Of a stretch of DNA of 64,000 nucleotides, positions 1-7,175 are shown piece by piece. Each line of letters opens with the position of its first letter. The stretch's first letter is position 1. A program made the translations under genes and the position numbers. Origin of the DNA: DASQHW01 sp038209365. Its GTDB lineage: Bacteria; Actinomycetota; Acidimicrobiia; IMCC26256; PALSA-610. The DNA lies in contig JBBQXS010000018.1 in NCBI GenBank assembly GCA_038209365.1, positions 1-64,000 on the forward strand, in the 5' to 3' direction. Under the pieces are notes generated by a model. It saw nothing but the letters and a program-made list of their open reading frames with translations. It had not been told where the DNA came from and searched no databases.

Positions 1-7
1 GCGAGCG

Positions 8-2035
8 ATGGCTGCCAAGCCGCCCGCCGAAGCCGTCGAACGGGTCGAGGCGCTGCGCGGGCTCATCGAGTACCACACCGAGCGCTACTTCGTCTTCGAC
101 GAGCCCGAGATCGCCGACGCGGAGTTCGACGCGCTCGTGCGAGAGCTGCGCGAGCTCGAGGCCAAGTATCCGTCCCTTGTCGTCGCCGACTCACCCACGC
201 AGCGGCCCGGCGGACGGCCGGCGTCGACGTTCGCACCCGTCCGGCACCGCGTGTCGATGATGTCCCTCGACAACGCGTTCTCGCGCGACGAACTGCTGGC
301 GTGGGGCACGAGAGTCGAACGGCTCGTGCCGAATCCGGTGCGGTTCGTCGCGGAGCCCAAGCTCGACGGTCTTGCGGTGTCGCTGCAATATGAAGACGGC
401 CGGTTCACAGTGGGCGCGACGCGCGGCGACGGCGTCACCGGCGAGAACGTCACCGAGAACCTCCGCACGATCGCGCAGGTCCCCGAGAAGCTGAAGGGCA
501 AGGACGTTCCCCGTCTGTTGGAGGTGCGCGGCGAGGTGTTCATGCCGCTCGCTGCCTTCGAAGCGCTGAACCGACGGCAGGGTGAAGCGGGGGAACGGTT
601 GTTCACCAGCGCCCGCAACTCGGCGGCCGGCAGCTTGCGGCAGAAGGATCCCGGCGTGACTGCGACACGCGACCTCGAGCTCTTCTGCTACCACATCGGC
701 GCCAAGGAGGGTGGTCCACGACTGCGTACGCACGAGCAAACGCTGGCGTGGCTCGCCAAGCTCGGCTTTCCCGTGAACCCGCACATCGAGGCGTTCGACG
801 ATCTCGATGCGGTCCACGAGTTTGCACGCCAAATGGAAGCGAACCGGCACTCCCTCGGCTACGACATCGACGGGGTCGTCGTGAAGGTCGACGACCTCGG
901 TCAGCGCGAGGAGATGGGATTCACCTCGCGCGCGCCGCGCTGGGCGATCGCGCTGAAGTTCCCTCCCGAGGAGAAGACCACGCTGTTGCGCGGAATCATG
1001 GTGTCGATCGGCCGCACGGGCCGCGCGACACCGTTCGCGCAGCTCGAGCCGGTGTTCGTCGGAGGCGCGAACGTCGGGCTCGCGACCTTGCACAACGAGG
1101 ACGACGTCAAGCGCAAGGATGTTCGACCGGGCGACACCGTGATCGTGCGCCGCGCCGGCGACGTCATCCCGGAAGTGGTCGGGCCGGTGCTCGCCAAGCG
1201 CCCGCCGAAGACCAAGCGGTGGAAGTTCCCGGCGAAGTGCCCGGAGTGCGGCCAGCCCCTGGTCCGGGTCGAGGGTGAGGCGAACCACCACTGCGTGAAC
1301 GTCGACTGTCCTGCGCAACGTGTACAACGGCTCGTCCACTGGGCGAGCCGCGGCGCACTCGACATCGAAGGGCTCGGTGAAGAGCGCGTGCGTCAGTTCG
1401 TCGACGCAAGGCTCCTGGAGGACGCGGCGGACGTCTACGCACTCACGGTCGACAAGCTCGTGCCGCTGGAGCGGATCGGTGAACGCTCGGCACAGCTGCT
1501 CGTCGACGCGGTCGAGGATTCGAAGACGCGACCTCTCTGGCGCGTGCTGGTCGGTCTCGGCATCAACCACGTAGGGCCGACCGCGGCCCAGGCGTTGTCA
1601 CGCGCGTTCACCGACCTCGACGCGATCATGGCGGCACATGAAGAGGAGCTGACCGCCGTCGATGGTGTCGGCCCGACGATCGCGCAGAGCATTCAGAAAT
1701 GGTTCTCGATCGACCGGAATCGGCGTCTGCTGCAGCGGCTCACCGCGGCGGGCGTCAACTTCGAGGGCGAGCCGGCGCCGGTGGTGTCGGCGCGCGACGC
1801 GACGCTGGCCGGGATGACGTTCGTGCTGACCGGCTCCCTGGAGGGCCACACGCGTGACGAAGCCGCGGCCGAGATCGTGGCGCGCGGCGCGAAGGTGACG
1901 GGCAGCGTCTCGAAGAAGACGAGCTACGTCGTCGCAGGCGAGAGCCCGGGTTCGAAGCTCGCCAAGGCCGAGCAGCTCGGGGTCACGATCCTCGACGAGG
2001 CCGCCTTCGACCACCTGCTCGAATCGGGCCCCTGA
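8..2035 (+). CDS. ligA: NAD-dependent DNA ligase LigA
   Basis: This 675-residue protein seals nicks in duplex DNA, using NAD+ to adenylate its active-site lysine. The adenylation motif EPKLDGLA places that lysine at about residue 118. A four-cysteine zinc finger (CPECG then CVNVDCP) follows, then helix-hairpin-helix repeats, and a C-terminal BRCT domain begins near LAGMTFVLTG. Length and domain order match complete bacterial LigA. The ATG at base 8 is a good start, but only seven bases precede it, so an upstream start or ribosome site outside the window cannot be excluded. It converges on the membrane protein at 2050 with a 14-bp gap. Confidence 0.97.
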   Translation: MAAKPPAEAVERVEALRGLIEYHTERYFVFDEPEIADAEFDALVRELRELEAKYPSLVVADSPTQRPGGRPASTFAPVRHRVSMMSLDNAFSRDELLAWGTRVERLVPNPVRFVAEPKLDGLAVSLQYEDGRFTVGATRGDGVTGENVTENLRTIAQVPEKLKGKDVPRLLEVRGEVFMPLAAFEALNRRQGEAGERLFTSARNSAAGSLRQKDPGVTATRDLELFCYHIGAKEGGPRLRTHEQTLAWLAKLGFPVNPHIEAFDDLDAVHEFARQMEANRHSLGYDIDGVVVKVDDLGQREEMGFTSRAPRWAIALKFPPEEKTTLLRGIMVSIGRTGRATPFAQLEPVFVGGANVGLATLHNEDDVKRKDVRPGDTVIVRRAGDVIPEVVGPVLAKRPPKTKRWKFPAKCPECGQPLVRVEGEANHHCVNVDCPAQRVQRLVHWASRGALDIEGLGEERVRQFVDARLLEDAADVYALTVDKLVPLERIGERSAQLLVDAVEDSKTRPLWRVLVGLGINHVGPTAAQALSRAFTDLDAIMAAHEEELTAVDGVGPTIAQSIQKWFSIDRNRRLLQRLTAAGVNFEGEPAPVVSARDATLAGMTFVLTGSLEGHTRDEAAAEIVARGAKVTGSVSKKTSYVVAGESPGSKLAKAEQLGVTILDEAAFDHLLESGP

Positions 2036-2049
2036 GCGCTGGTTGCCGT

Positions 2050-2493
2050 TCAGCCGACTTTGAACGCCCAGCTGTAGCTCGCGAGCTTGTCTTGTGCCTT
2101 GGCCGACTCGGGCGTCGAGATCGCGCGCGGCCACCATTGGACGACCGCGTTGTGCGCACCCTTGGCCAGCTCGCGGAGCTCCTTGCCCGGCGCGGGCTCG
2201 AAGTAGAACTCGCCGAGGCTCGGATCGCCGGTCGTCTGGTCCTGGGGGATGACCTCGTTGTCGATGAGGAGTTGCGCGGTGAAGTCGGTACGCAACTGCG
2301 CGCCGACGCGCCCCTGAGGCAGCGTCAGCTGCCCCTCCTCCGGTTCGAGTTGCACGATGGCGACCGGGCGCTGCACGGCCGCCGGGCCGTTCACTTGGGA
2401 CTGCGCGCCCCAGATCGCGACGTTGATGCCCGCGAGGACGACGACCGCGACGAGCGCAACGCGCGCAGGGTGAGCCGGTCGGGTGAGCGACAC
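2050..2493 (-). CDS. Hypothetical single-pass membrane or exported protein
   Basis: The product has 147 residues. After a short basic N-terminus it has one hydrophobic segment at about residues 11-28 (ARVALVAVVVLAGINVAIW), then a hydrophilic extracytoplasmic-looking domain with no cysteines. The membrane segment may be a signal anchor. I do not recognise the family. The GTG start is supported by TAGGTT placed exactly 6 nt upstream, the leaderless pattern seen throughout this window. It is divergent from the protein kinase gene and could take part in envelope functions, but that is only context. Confidence 0.7.
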   Translation of the reverse strand: MSLTRPAHPARVALVAVVVLAGINVAIWGAQSQVNGPAAVQRPVAIVQLEPEEGQLTLPQGRVGAQLRTDFTAQLLIDNEVIPQDQTTGDPSLGEFYFEPAPGKELRELAKGAHNAVVQWWPRAISTPESAKAQDKLASYSWAFKVG

Positions 2494-2499
2494 GGCGCG

Positions 2500-2505
2500 A
2501 ACCTA
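2500..2505 (-). promoter_or_regulatory. -10 element TAGGTT, leaderless start of the gene at 2493
   Basis: TAGGTT on the minus strand is followed by 6 nt and then the GTG start codon at 2493, so the transcript should begin at or next to the start codon. Confidence 0.6.
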
Positions 2506-2574
2506 CCGTCGCCGCGCGAGCGGGCGGGAATGGGGACTCAACGTGGGTGCACAGCCGCGAGGGCACTCGACAAG

Positions 2575-2580
2575 TAGCGT
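2575..2580 (+). promoter_or_regulatory. -10 element TAGCGT before the PASTA kinase
   Basis: TAGCGT is followed by 7 nt and then ATG at 2588, which predicts a leaderless kinase mRNA and selects this ATG over the in-frame GTG at 2582 and over longer upstream reading. Confidence 0.55.
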
Positions 2581-2587
2581 TGTGAAT

Positions 2588-4555
2588 ATGCCCGGTAGCG
2601 CCGTGAGCGACCTCGCGGGCCGCGTGCTGGCCGGTCGCTACCTCCTTCATGCCGCGATCGGCACCGGCGCGAGTGGCCGCGTCTACGTCGCCGAGGACAC
2701 ACGTCTCCGCCGTCGCGTCGCGGTGAAGGTGCTCCACGCCGCGCTCGCGGAGGACTCCGCGTTCCTCCGACGCTTCCGCGCCGAGGCGCAGCTCGCGGCG
2801 TCGCTGCACCACCCGCACATCGTCACCGTGCACGACTGGGGCGAGGACGACGTGCCGTTCATGGTGCTCGAGCTGCTGGAAGGCGGCAGCCTGCGCGGGA
2901 TGCTCGACCGGGGGACGGAGCTCACCGTCTCGCAGGCGGCACGCGTCGGTCGTGACGTCGCGTCCGCGCTCGAGTACGCACACGCACGCGGCGTGCTCCA
3001 CCGCGACATCAAGCCCGCGAACCTGCTGTTCGACGAGCACGGCATCGTGCGCGTCGCCGACTTCGGCCTCGCGCGCGCGCTTGCGGAGGCGAGCTGGACC
3101 GAGCCCGCGGGCGCGGTATTCGGGACGGCGCGTTACGCGTCGCCCGAGCAGGCCCAGGGCGTGAAGCTCGACGCGCGGTCGGACCTCTACTCGCTTGCAC
3201 TCGTGCTCGTCGAGGCGGTGACGGGAAAACTGCCGTTCACCGCAGAGACCACGCTCGGCATGTTGACCGCGCGCACGCAACAGCCGCTCACCGCCCCCGA
3301 GGATCTCGGCCCGCTCGGGCCCGCAATCGACCGGGCGGGTGCGATCGACCCCGACGAGCGCTATCCGAACGCGGGAACGATGCGCGCCGCACTCGCCGAC
3401 GCGGGCGAGGAGCTGCCGCCGCCCGGCCCGTTGACCCTGGCCGGCATGGTGGACCGGGCCGACCCGCACCCCACGCGCGCCGCACCCGCCGGCTCGCGCC
3501 TGTTCGACCAGGACGCGGCCGATGCACCGACCGTCGCCGAGACCCAGCCCTTGCCGTTGCCCGAGTTCGTGCTCGAACCGCCGGCATCGCCGCCGGACCA
3601 GCCGCCGCGACACCACGAAGACACCGGCGGCGCGGGCATGCAACGGCGGCTCGTGCCGTTCGTCGTCGGACTCGTCTTGTTGGTGACGGTCGCGATCGCG
3701 ACCGCGGCGTTGGCACGCGTGAGCGGCGCCACGCCGATCTCCGTGCCGACCCTCATCGGAATGGCCCAGCAGGACGCCGTCAACGCCGCGCAGGGCCGCG
3801 GGCTGACGGCCACGGTCGGCCCGTCGCGCGCATCGCCCGACCCGCCCGGCCGCGTGATCGCACAGTCACCGGAGCAAGGCACGCTCACCACGGGTCGGCA
3901 CGTCGAGTTGACGGTGTCGAGCGGCCCGGCACTCATCGAAGTCCCCAACGTCGTCACCAAGGTCTGGCAGGACGCCAAAGCGACCCTCACCGGTGGGAAC
4001 TGGCTGTACACGGTGACGCGGGAAACCAGCGAGACCGTGGACAAGGACGTCGTGCTGCGGGTCAGCCCCGCGCCCGGCCAGCCGGTTTCGCCCGACACCA
4101 AACTCGCGGTCGTCCTCAGCGACGGGCACGCGCCCGTGCCCGTGCCCGACGAGAGCGGCAAGACCTACGCCGAGGCAAGAACCGATCTCGAGTCCAAGCA
4201 CTTCACGGTGCCGGCCGCGGTCGAGGACTTCGACGACACGGTGAAAAACGGTGACGTCATCGGGACCGACCCGCAGGCGGGCAAGCCCGCGCCGTACGGC
4301 TCGCCGGTCACCGTGCACGTGAGCAAGGGGCCCGACCTCGTCGACGCGCCGAACCTCTTCAATCTCACCGCGAAGGAAGCGTCGCGTGCGGCTGATCAGG
4401 CGGGGCTGACCCTCAACGTCAGCGGCAAGTACCGGGACGGCTGGTTCGTGTCGAGCCAGGACCCGTGCCCGGGCAAGCAGGCGAAACGCGGCTCGGATAT
4501 CACGGTCAAGTTCAGCCGCACCGGCAGCATCTTCGGCGAGTTGACCTGCCGGTAG
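2588..4555 (+). CDS. Serine/threonine protein kinase with four PASTA repeats (PknB/StkP type)
   Basis: This 655-residue membrane kinase should sense cell-wall fragments and phosphorylate cytoplasmic proteins. The cytoplasmic kinase domain occupies roughly residues 10-275, with the ATP-binding lysine in RRRVAVKVL (about K47), the catalytic loop HRDIKPAN (138-145) and DFG (158-160). A proline-rich linker leads to one transmembrane helix at about 355-375. Four PASTA repeats fill the outside half (about 382-655), opening with ISVPTLIG, IEVPNVV, PVPVPDE and LVDAPNL. The start is set at ATG 2588, which lies 7 nt after a -10 hexamer. No ftsW, rodA, pbpA or phosphatase gene of the usual PknB cluster is adjacent, so the gene appears to stand alone. 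Confidence 0.93.
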   Translation: MPGSAVSDLAGRVLAGRYLLHAAIGTGASGRVYVAEDTRLRRRVAVKVLHAALAEDSAFLRRFRAEAQLAASLHHPHIVTVHDWGEDDVPFMVLELLEGGSLRGMLDRGTELTVSQAARVGRDVASALEYAHARGVLHRDIKPANLLFDEHGIVRVADFGLARALAEASWTEPAGAVFGTARYASPEQAQGVKLDARSDLYSLALVLVEAVTGKLPFTAETTLGMLTARTQQPLTAPEDLGPLGPAIDRAGAIDPDERYPNAGTMRAALADAGEELPPPGPLTLAGMVDRADPHPTRAAPAGSRLFDQDAADAPTVAETQPLPLPEFVLEPPASPPDQPPRHHEDTGGAGMQRRLVPFVVGLVLLVTVAIATAALARVSGATPISVPTLIGMAQQDAVNAAQGRGLTATVGPSRASPDPPGRVIAQSPEQGTLTTGRHVELTVSSGPALIEVPNVVTKVWQDAKATLTGGNWLYTVTRETSETVDKDVVLRVSPAPGQPVSPDTKLAVVLSDGHAPVPVPDESGKTYAEARTDLESKHFTVPAAVEDFDDTVKNGDVIGTDPQAGKPAPYGSPVTVHVSKGPDLVDAPNLFNLTAKEASRAADQAGLTLNVSGKYRDGWFVSSQDPCPGKQAKRGSDITVKFSRTGSIFGELTCR

Positions 4556-4576
4556 CGCCGGGCCGCGAGCGCTACG

Positions 4577-4582
4577 TACGAT
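4577..4582 (+). promoter_or_regulatory. Candidate -10 element TACGAT for the SDR gene
   Basis: TACGAT lies about 31 nt before ATG 4614. It leaves a short leader that contains the Shine-Dalgarno-like AGGGGAG, so this gene appears to be leadered, unlike many neighbours. Confidence 0.45.
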
Positions 4583-4613
4583 TCGCCTCCTACTTCGGCA
4601 GGGGAGTCGACGC

Positions 4614-5498
4614 ATGGGTGCACTCGACGGACGCGTTGCGATCATCACCGGCGCGGCGCGCGGTCTCGGCCGTGAGCACGCGCTGCTGTTCGCCGGCGAA
4701 GGTGCCAAGGTCGTCGTCAACGACCTCGGCGGCGACATGCACGGCGACGGCGGTGACCCGAGCGCCGCGATGCAGGTCGCCGAAGAGATCAAGGCGATGG
4801 GTGGCGAGGCCGTCGTCAACGGCGAGAACGTCTCCGACTGGGACGGTGCGCAACGCCTCGTGCAGCAGGCGGTCGACACCTACGGCGACCTGCACGTCCT
4901 GGTCAACAACGCCGGGATCCTGCGCGACCGGGTGATCATCAACATGACCGAGGCCGAGTGGGACGCGGTCGTCAACGTGCACCTGAAGGGACACTTCGCG
5001 CCCACCCGGCATGCTGCGGTGTACTGGCGGGAGCAGACCAAGGCCGGCAAGGACGTGAAGGCGTCGATCATCCACACGACGTCGACCTCCGGTCTCTTCG
5101 CGAACCCCGGCCAGGCGAATTACGACTCGGCCAAGAGCGGCATCGCGACGCTCTCACAGGTGTGCGCCAAGGAGCTCTCGCGCTACGGCGTGCGGTCCAA
5201 TGCGATCGCGCCCGGGGCGCGCACGCGCCTCACCGAGGCGACACCCGGTCTGTCGGAAGCGGTCAAAGCGCCCGAAGAGGGCTTCGACGTGTGGGACCCC
5301 GCCAACGTGTCGCCGTTCGTCGCGTATCTGGCGACGGCCGAGTGCCCGATCACCGGTGAGTGCTTCATGGTCCAGGGCGGCAAGGTGCAGCGCGCGCAGT
5401 CCTGGCGAGGAGCCGAAACGATCGACAAGGGTGACCGCTGGACGGTGAAGGAGCTCGAGGGTGAAGCGTCGAAGCTCTTGCCACCCTCGACAAAGTGA
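4614..5498 (+). CDS. Short-chain dehydrogenase/reductase, 3-hydroxyacyl-CoA dehydrogenase-like
   Basis: This 294-residue NAD(P)-dependent oxidoreductase has the Rossmann glycine motif TGAARGLG near residue 12 and NNAG near residue 97. A serine-rich strand (HTTSTSG) is followed by the catalytic YDSAK. The insert after the second strand (VVNDLGGDMHGDGGD) and the long C-terminus resemble the dehydrogenase unit of multifunctional beta-oxidation enzyme type 2, so a (3R)-hydroxyacyl-CoA or similar substrate is likely but unproven. An AGGGGAG ribosome-binding site precedes the ATG. It is monocistronic, and no beta-oxidation partner is adjacent. Confidence 0.85.
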   Translation: MGALDGRVAIITGAARGLGREHALLFAGEGAKVVVNDLGGDMHGDGGDPSAAMQVAEEIKAMGGEAVVNGENVSDWDGAQRLVQQAVDTYGDLHVLVNNAGILRDRVIINMTEAEWDAVVNVHLKGHFAPTRHAAVYWREQTKAGKDVKASIIHTTSTSGLFANPGQANYDSAKSGIATLSQVCAKELSRYGVRSNAIAPGARTRLTEATPGLSEAVKAPEEGFDVWDPANVSPFVAYLATAECPITGECFMVQGGKVQRAQSWRGAETIDKGDRWTVKELEGEASKLLPPSTK

Positions 5499-5745
5499 CT
5501 CTTTATGACTCCTGCCACATTGGCCAAATGAGTCGCGCGGCCTAGACGTTTCTCAGCGAAAGCCGCGAACGGATTCGATTTCGCGCGGCACCTGGAAAAG
5601 TGTGTCATTTGTGCCCTTGTCAGCGCGCGCGCTCTGTCGTATCTTCCAGCGAAGCTTGCACGCAGCGCGGCGACGATGCGTGAAAGTGGATAGAACTGGG
5701 CGAACTCTTCCCCTGCCGGGCGGCAGTGATGTGGGGGTAACCAAC
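5499..5745. other. Intergenic region, 247 bp, with no stable gene but a promoter
   Basis: No convincing reading frame is present. The AT content is slightly higher than in the genes around it. It contains the well-formed promoter at 5617-5645 and a small CTGCC/GGCAG hairpin near 5711-5727, upstream of the two tiny open frames that follow. Confidence 0.5.
5617..5645 (+). promoter_or_regulatory. Sigma-A type promoter TTGTCA-17-TATCTT
   Basis: TTGTCA at 5617-5622 and TATCTT at 5640-5645 are separated by exactly 17 bp, the canonical spacing. It is one of the few sites in the window with both a -35 and a -10. Transcription would start near 5652 and run about 95 nt before the first small open frame. 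Confidence 0.6.
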
Positions 5746-5784
5746 ATGGACCGAGGCTCGTACATCTCGAGGTGGTCGGCGTGA
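5746..5784 (+). CDS. Twelve-codon upstream open frame (MDRGSYISRWSA)
   Basis: A GGGGGTAACC stretch precedes the ATG. The frame ends in TGA, which overlaps the GTG of the next small frame as GTGA, the usual layout for translational coupling. It may be a leader peptide or only a coupling device. No run of one amino acid suggests attenuation. Confidence 0.35.
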   Translation: MDRGSYISRWSA

Positions 5785-6008
5785 CCCGCCGGCCGGCCCA
5801 CGGCGCAACACGGCGACCGCCGTTCGAGCGCCCCGGCAATGGGTTCGGGCGTCCACTGCGGCCGGGACCCCCGGCACGGTGGCGGGACGTCGAGGCTCTG
5901 GTCACGACCGCGCAGTGGGATCCGATCGAGCTGTTGCTGGCAGCCGACGCCGGCGATGGCGTCGCGTGGCGGCCGACGACCGTCGACGACGCGACCATCA
6001 CTCTCTGA
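5781..6008 (+). CDS. Small hypothetical protein, 75 residues
   Basis: The reading starts at GTG 5781, overlapping the stop of the 12-codon frame. The N-terminal half is rich in Arg, Pro and Gly. The C-terminal half (WRDVEALVTTAQWDPIELL onward) looks like a normal acidic protein helix and ends in ATITL. I do not recognise it. The strong promoter upstream and the coupling to a preceding frame argue for expression, but conservation has not been tested. Confidence 0.4.
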   Translation: MTRRPAHGATRRPPFERPGNGFGRPLRPGPPARWRDVEALVTTAQWDPIELLLAADAGDGVAWRPTTVDDATITL

Positions 6009-6050
6009 GCACCCGCCACCCGCTGACGCGGCCGTAGGCGCGCGAGCCCT

Positions 6051-6446
6051 CTACTCGGTGATGTCCTGCAGGGCTTGCGTGAGCGCGGGGTTCGCGCCCC
6101 CACCACCCGCCTGGGCCATCATCAGCTTGGTCATGTCGCCCTGGACGCGGACCTTGCCGGCCATGAATGCCTGCATGCCTGCCTGCTGGTCGCCGGAGAC
6201 GAACACCGATCGCGCCGTGTCGATGTCGGTCGAGAGCGTGAGGTCCGCGCTGTCGCTCTTGCCCTTCCCGAACAGGGTCTCGCCGTCCTTCGAACCCATG
6301 AAGAACTCGATCGTCTTGCCGTCGTCGGTGACCTCGAGATTCATCACGAGGTTCGTGCTCGGCGGTGCGCCCGCGCCGTGTTCTTCGATGAGCTTCTCTG
6401 CCGCGTCGAACCACCCGTCGGAGAGAAACTTCTGCTTGTCTGCCAC
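6051..6446 (-). CDS. SCP2-type sterol/lipid-carrier domain protein
   Basis: The protein is 131 residues from the GTG at 6446. That start is chosen because AGGAGG lies 5 nt upstream; longer reading would have no ribosome site. The sequence is a single SCP2 fold: an N-terminal helix pair, the strand block TNLVMNLEVTDDGKTIEFF, and the ending QAGMQAFMAGKVRVQGDM typical of the family. Such proteins bind acyl chains or sterols, often with acyl-CoA metabolism. It is leadered, with TACGAT at 6475-6480 as the likely -10. It converges on the small protein at 5781. Confidence 0.85.
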   Translation of the reverse strand: MADKQKFLSDGWFDAAEKLIEEHGAGAPPSTNLVMNLEVTDDGKTIEFFMGSKDGETLFGKGKSDSADLTLSTDIDTARSVFVSGDQQAGMQAFMAGKVRVQGDMTKLMMAQAGGGGANPALTQALQDITE

Positions 6447-6474
6447 CCTTGCCTCCTGATCGGTGCGGCCCGGC

Positions 6475-6480
6475 ATCGTA
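6475..6480 (-). promoter_or_regulatory. -10 element TACGAT for the SCP2 gene
   Basis: TACGAT on the minus strand places transcription start near 6468 and gives a leader of about 22 nt that carries AGGAGG. Confidence 0.45.
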
Positions 6481-6541
6481 GGGGACGGGTCCGCAGCAGG
6501 TCGAGCCGTCGCACCACGCAATCGCCGGCGGAGGTGCCCAT

Positions 6542-6547
6542 TAGCCT
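6542..6547 (+). promoter_or_regulatory. -10 element TAGCCT, leaderless start of the ferredoxin gene
   Basis: TAGCCT is followed by 6 nt and GTG 6554. This selects GTG 6554 over the internal ATG at 6617. Confidence 0.55.
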
Positions 6548-6553
6548 GCGGAG

Positions 6554-6862
6554 GTGGCCGCAGGAACTCGGCACGAACGCATCGACGCGCACGAGCGGAA
6601 CCCGAAGTGGAAGAACATGCCGCTGCGCATCGAGATGTCGGAGTGCATCAATTGTGACGCGTGCCTCCGCCATTGCCCGCCGCAGTTCGGCGCCATCTTC
6701 AACCACGGCGCGGATGTCGTCATCGTCCCGGAGTTGTGCAGCGGGTGCGACAAGTGCCTGCCGGCGTGTCCGGTCAACTGCATCTATCCCGATCCGGAAT
6801 GGGCTCCGGCCCCGCCGGAGTGGTGGTCGCTCCCGCTCAGCAAGCTCGACCCGTACAAGTAG
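6554..6862 (+). CDS. Ferredoxin with two [4Fe-4S]-type cysteine motifs
   Basis: This 102-residue electron carrier has two cluster motifs, CINCDACLRHCP and CSGCDKCLPACP, the arrangement of bacterial 2[4Fe-4S] ferredoxins; a 7Fe variant is not excluded. The C-terminal extension contains PEWAPAPPEWW. The redox partner is not indicated by neighbours: the next genes encode GatC and GatA. The stop codon TAG is followed by ATT, so stop and -10 element of gatC coincide. Confidence 0.93.
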   Translation: MAAGTRHERIDAHERNPKWKNMPLRIEMSECINCDACLRHCPPQFGAIFNHGADVVIVPELCSGCDKCLPACPVNCIYPDPEWAPAPPEWWSLPLSKLDPYK

Positions 6863-6865
6863 ATT
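6860..6865 (+). promoter_or_regulatory. -10 element TAGATT for gatC-gatA, built on the ferredoxin stop codon
   Basis: The ferredoxin stop TAG plus ATT forms TAGATT, and 7 nt later comes the gatC GTG at 6873. This predicts an independent leaderless gatCA transcript in addition to any read-through. Confidence 0.5.
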
Positions 6866-6872
6866 TCTTCGG

Positions 6873-7175
6873 GTGGCTGCTCGCATCACTCGGCAGGATG
6901 TCGAGCACGTCGCACGTCTGGCGCGCCTCGCGCTGACCGACGCCGAGGTCGACGCGCTAACGCACGAGCTCGGTGCGATCCTCGATCACGCCGCCGACGT
7001 CGCCGCGCTGGATACGGCCGACGTGCCGCCGACCGCGCATCCGCTCCCGCTCGTGAACGTCCTCCGCCCCGACGAAGCGCGTCCGGGGGTGCCACGCGAC
7101 GAAGTGCTTGCCGAGGCGCCGGAAGCCGAGGACGGCCGCTTTCGCGTGCCGCGCATCCTCGGTGAGGCGCCGTGA
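6873..7175 (+). CDS. gatC: Asp-tRNA(Asn)/Glu-tRNA(Gln) amidotransferase subunit C
   Basis: GatC is the small subunit that wraps around GatA and stabilises the GatCAB complex, which converts misacylated Glu-tRNA(Gln) or Asp-tRNA(Asn) to the correct species. The 100-residue product has the family N-terminus ITRQDVEHVARLARL and the DVPPTAHPL...RPD linker. The start is GTG 6873, 7 nt after the -10 hexamer. Its TGA overlaps the gatA GTG by 4 bp, so translation is coupled. gatB lies separately at 10530. Confidence 0.95.
   Translation: MAARITRQDVEHVARLARLALTDAEVDALTHELGAILDHAADVAALDTADVPPTAHPLPLVNVLRPDEARPGVPRDEVLAEAPEAEDGRFRVPRILGEAP

Noticed and set aside
191..1570. Long open frame on the strand opposite ligA
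   Set aside because: It is fully antisense to a complete, motif-rich ligase gene. High GC leaves the complementary frame open, and the translation is Arg/His/Asp-rich without domains.
2483..2587. N-terminal extension of the kinase from 2483
   Set aside because: It would place the start inside the divergent promoter, has no ribosome site and adds an Arg-rich stretch foreign to PknB-type kinases.
1598..3643. 681-codon minus-strand frame across the hypothetical gene and the kinase gene
   Set aside because: It runs antisense through the kinase domain and has no recognisable domain; it is a composition effect.
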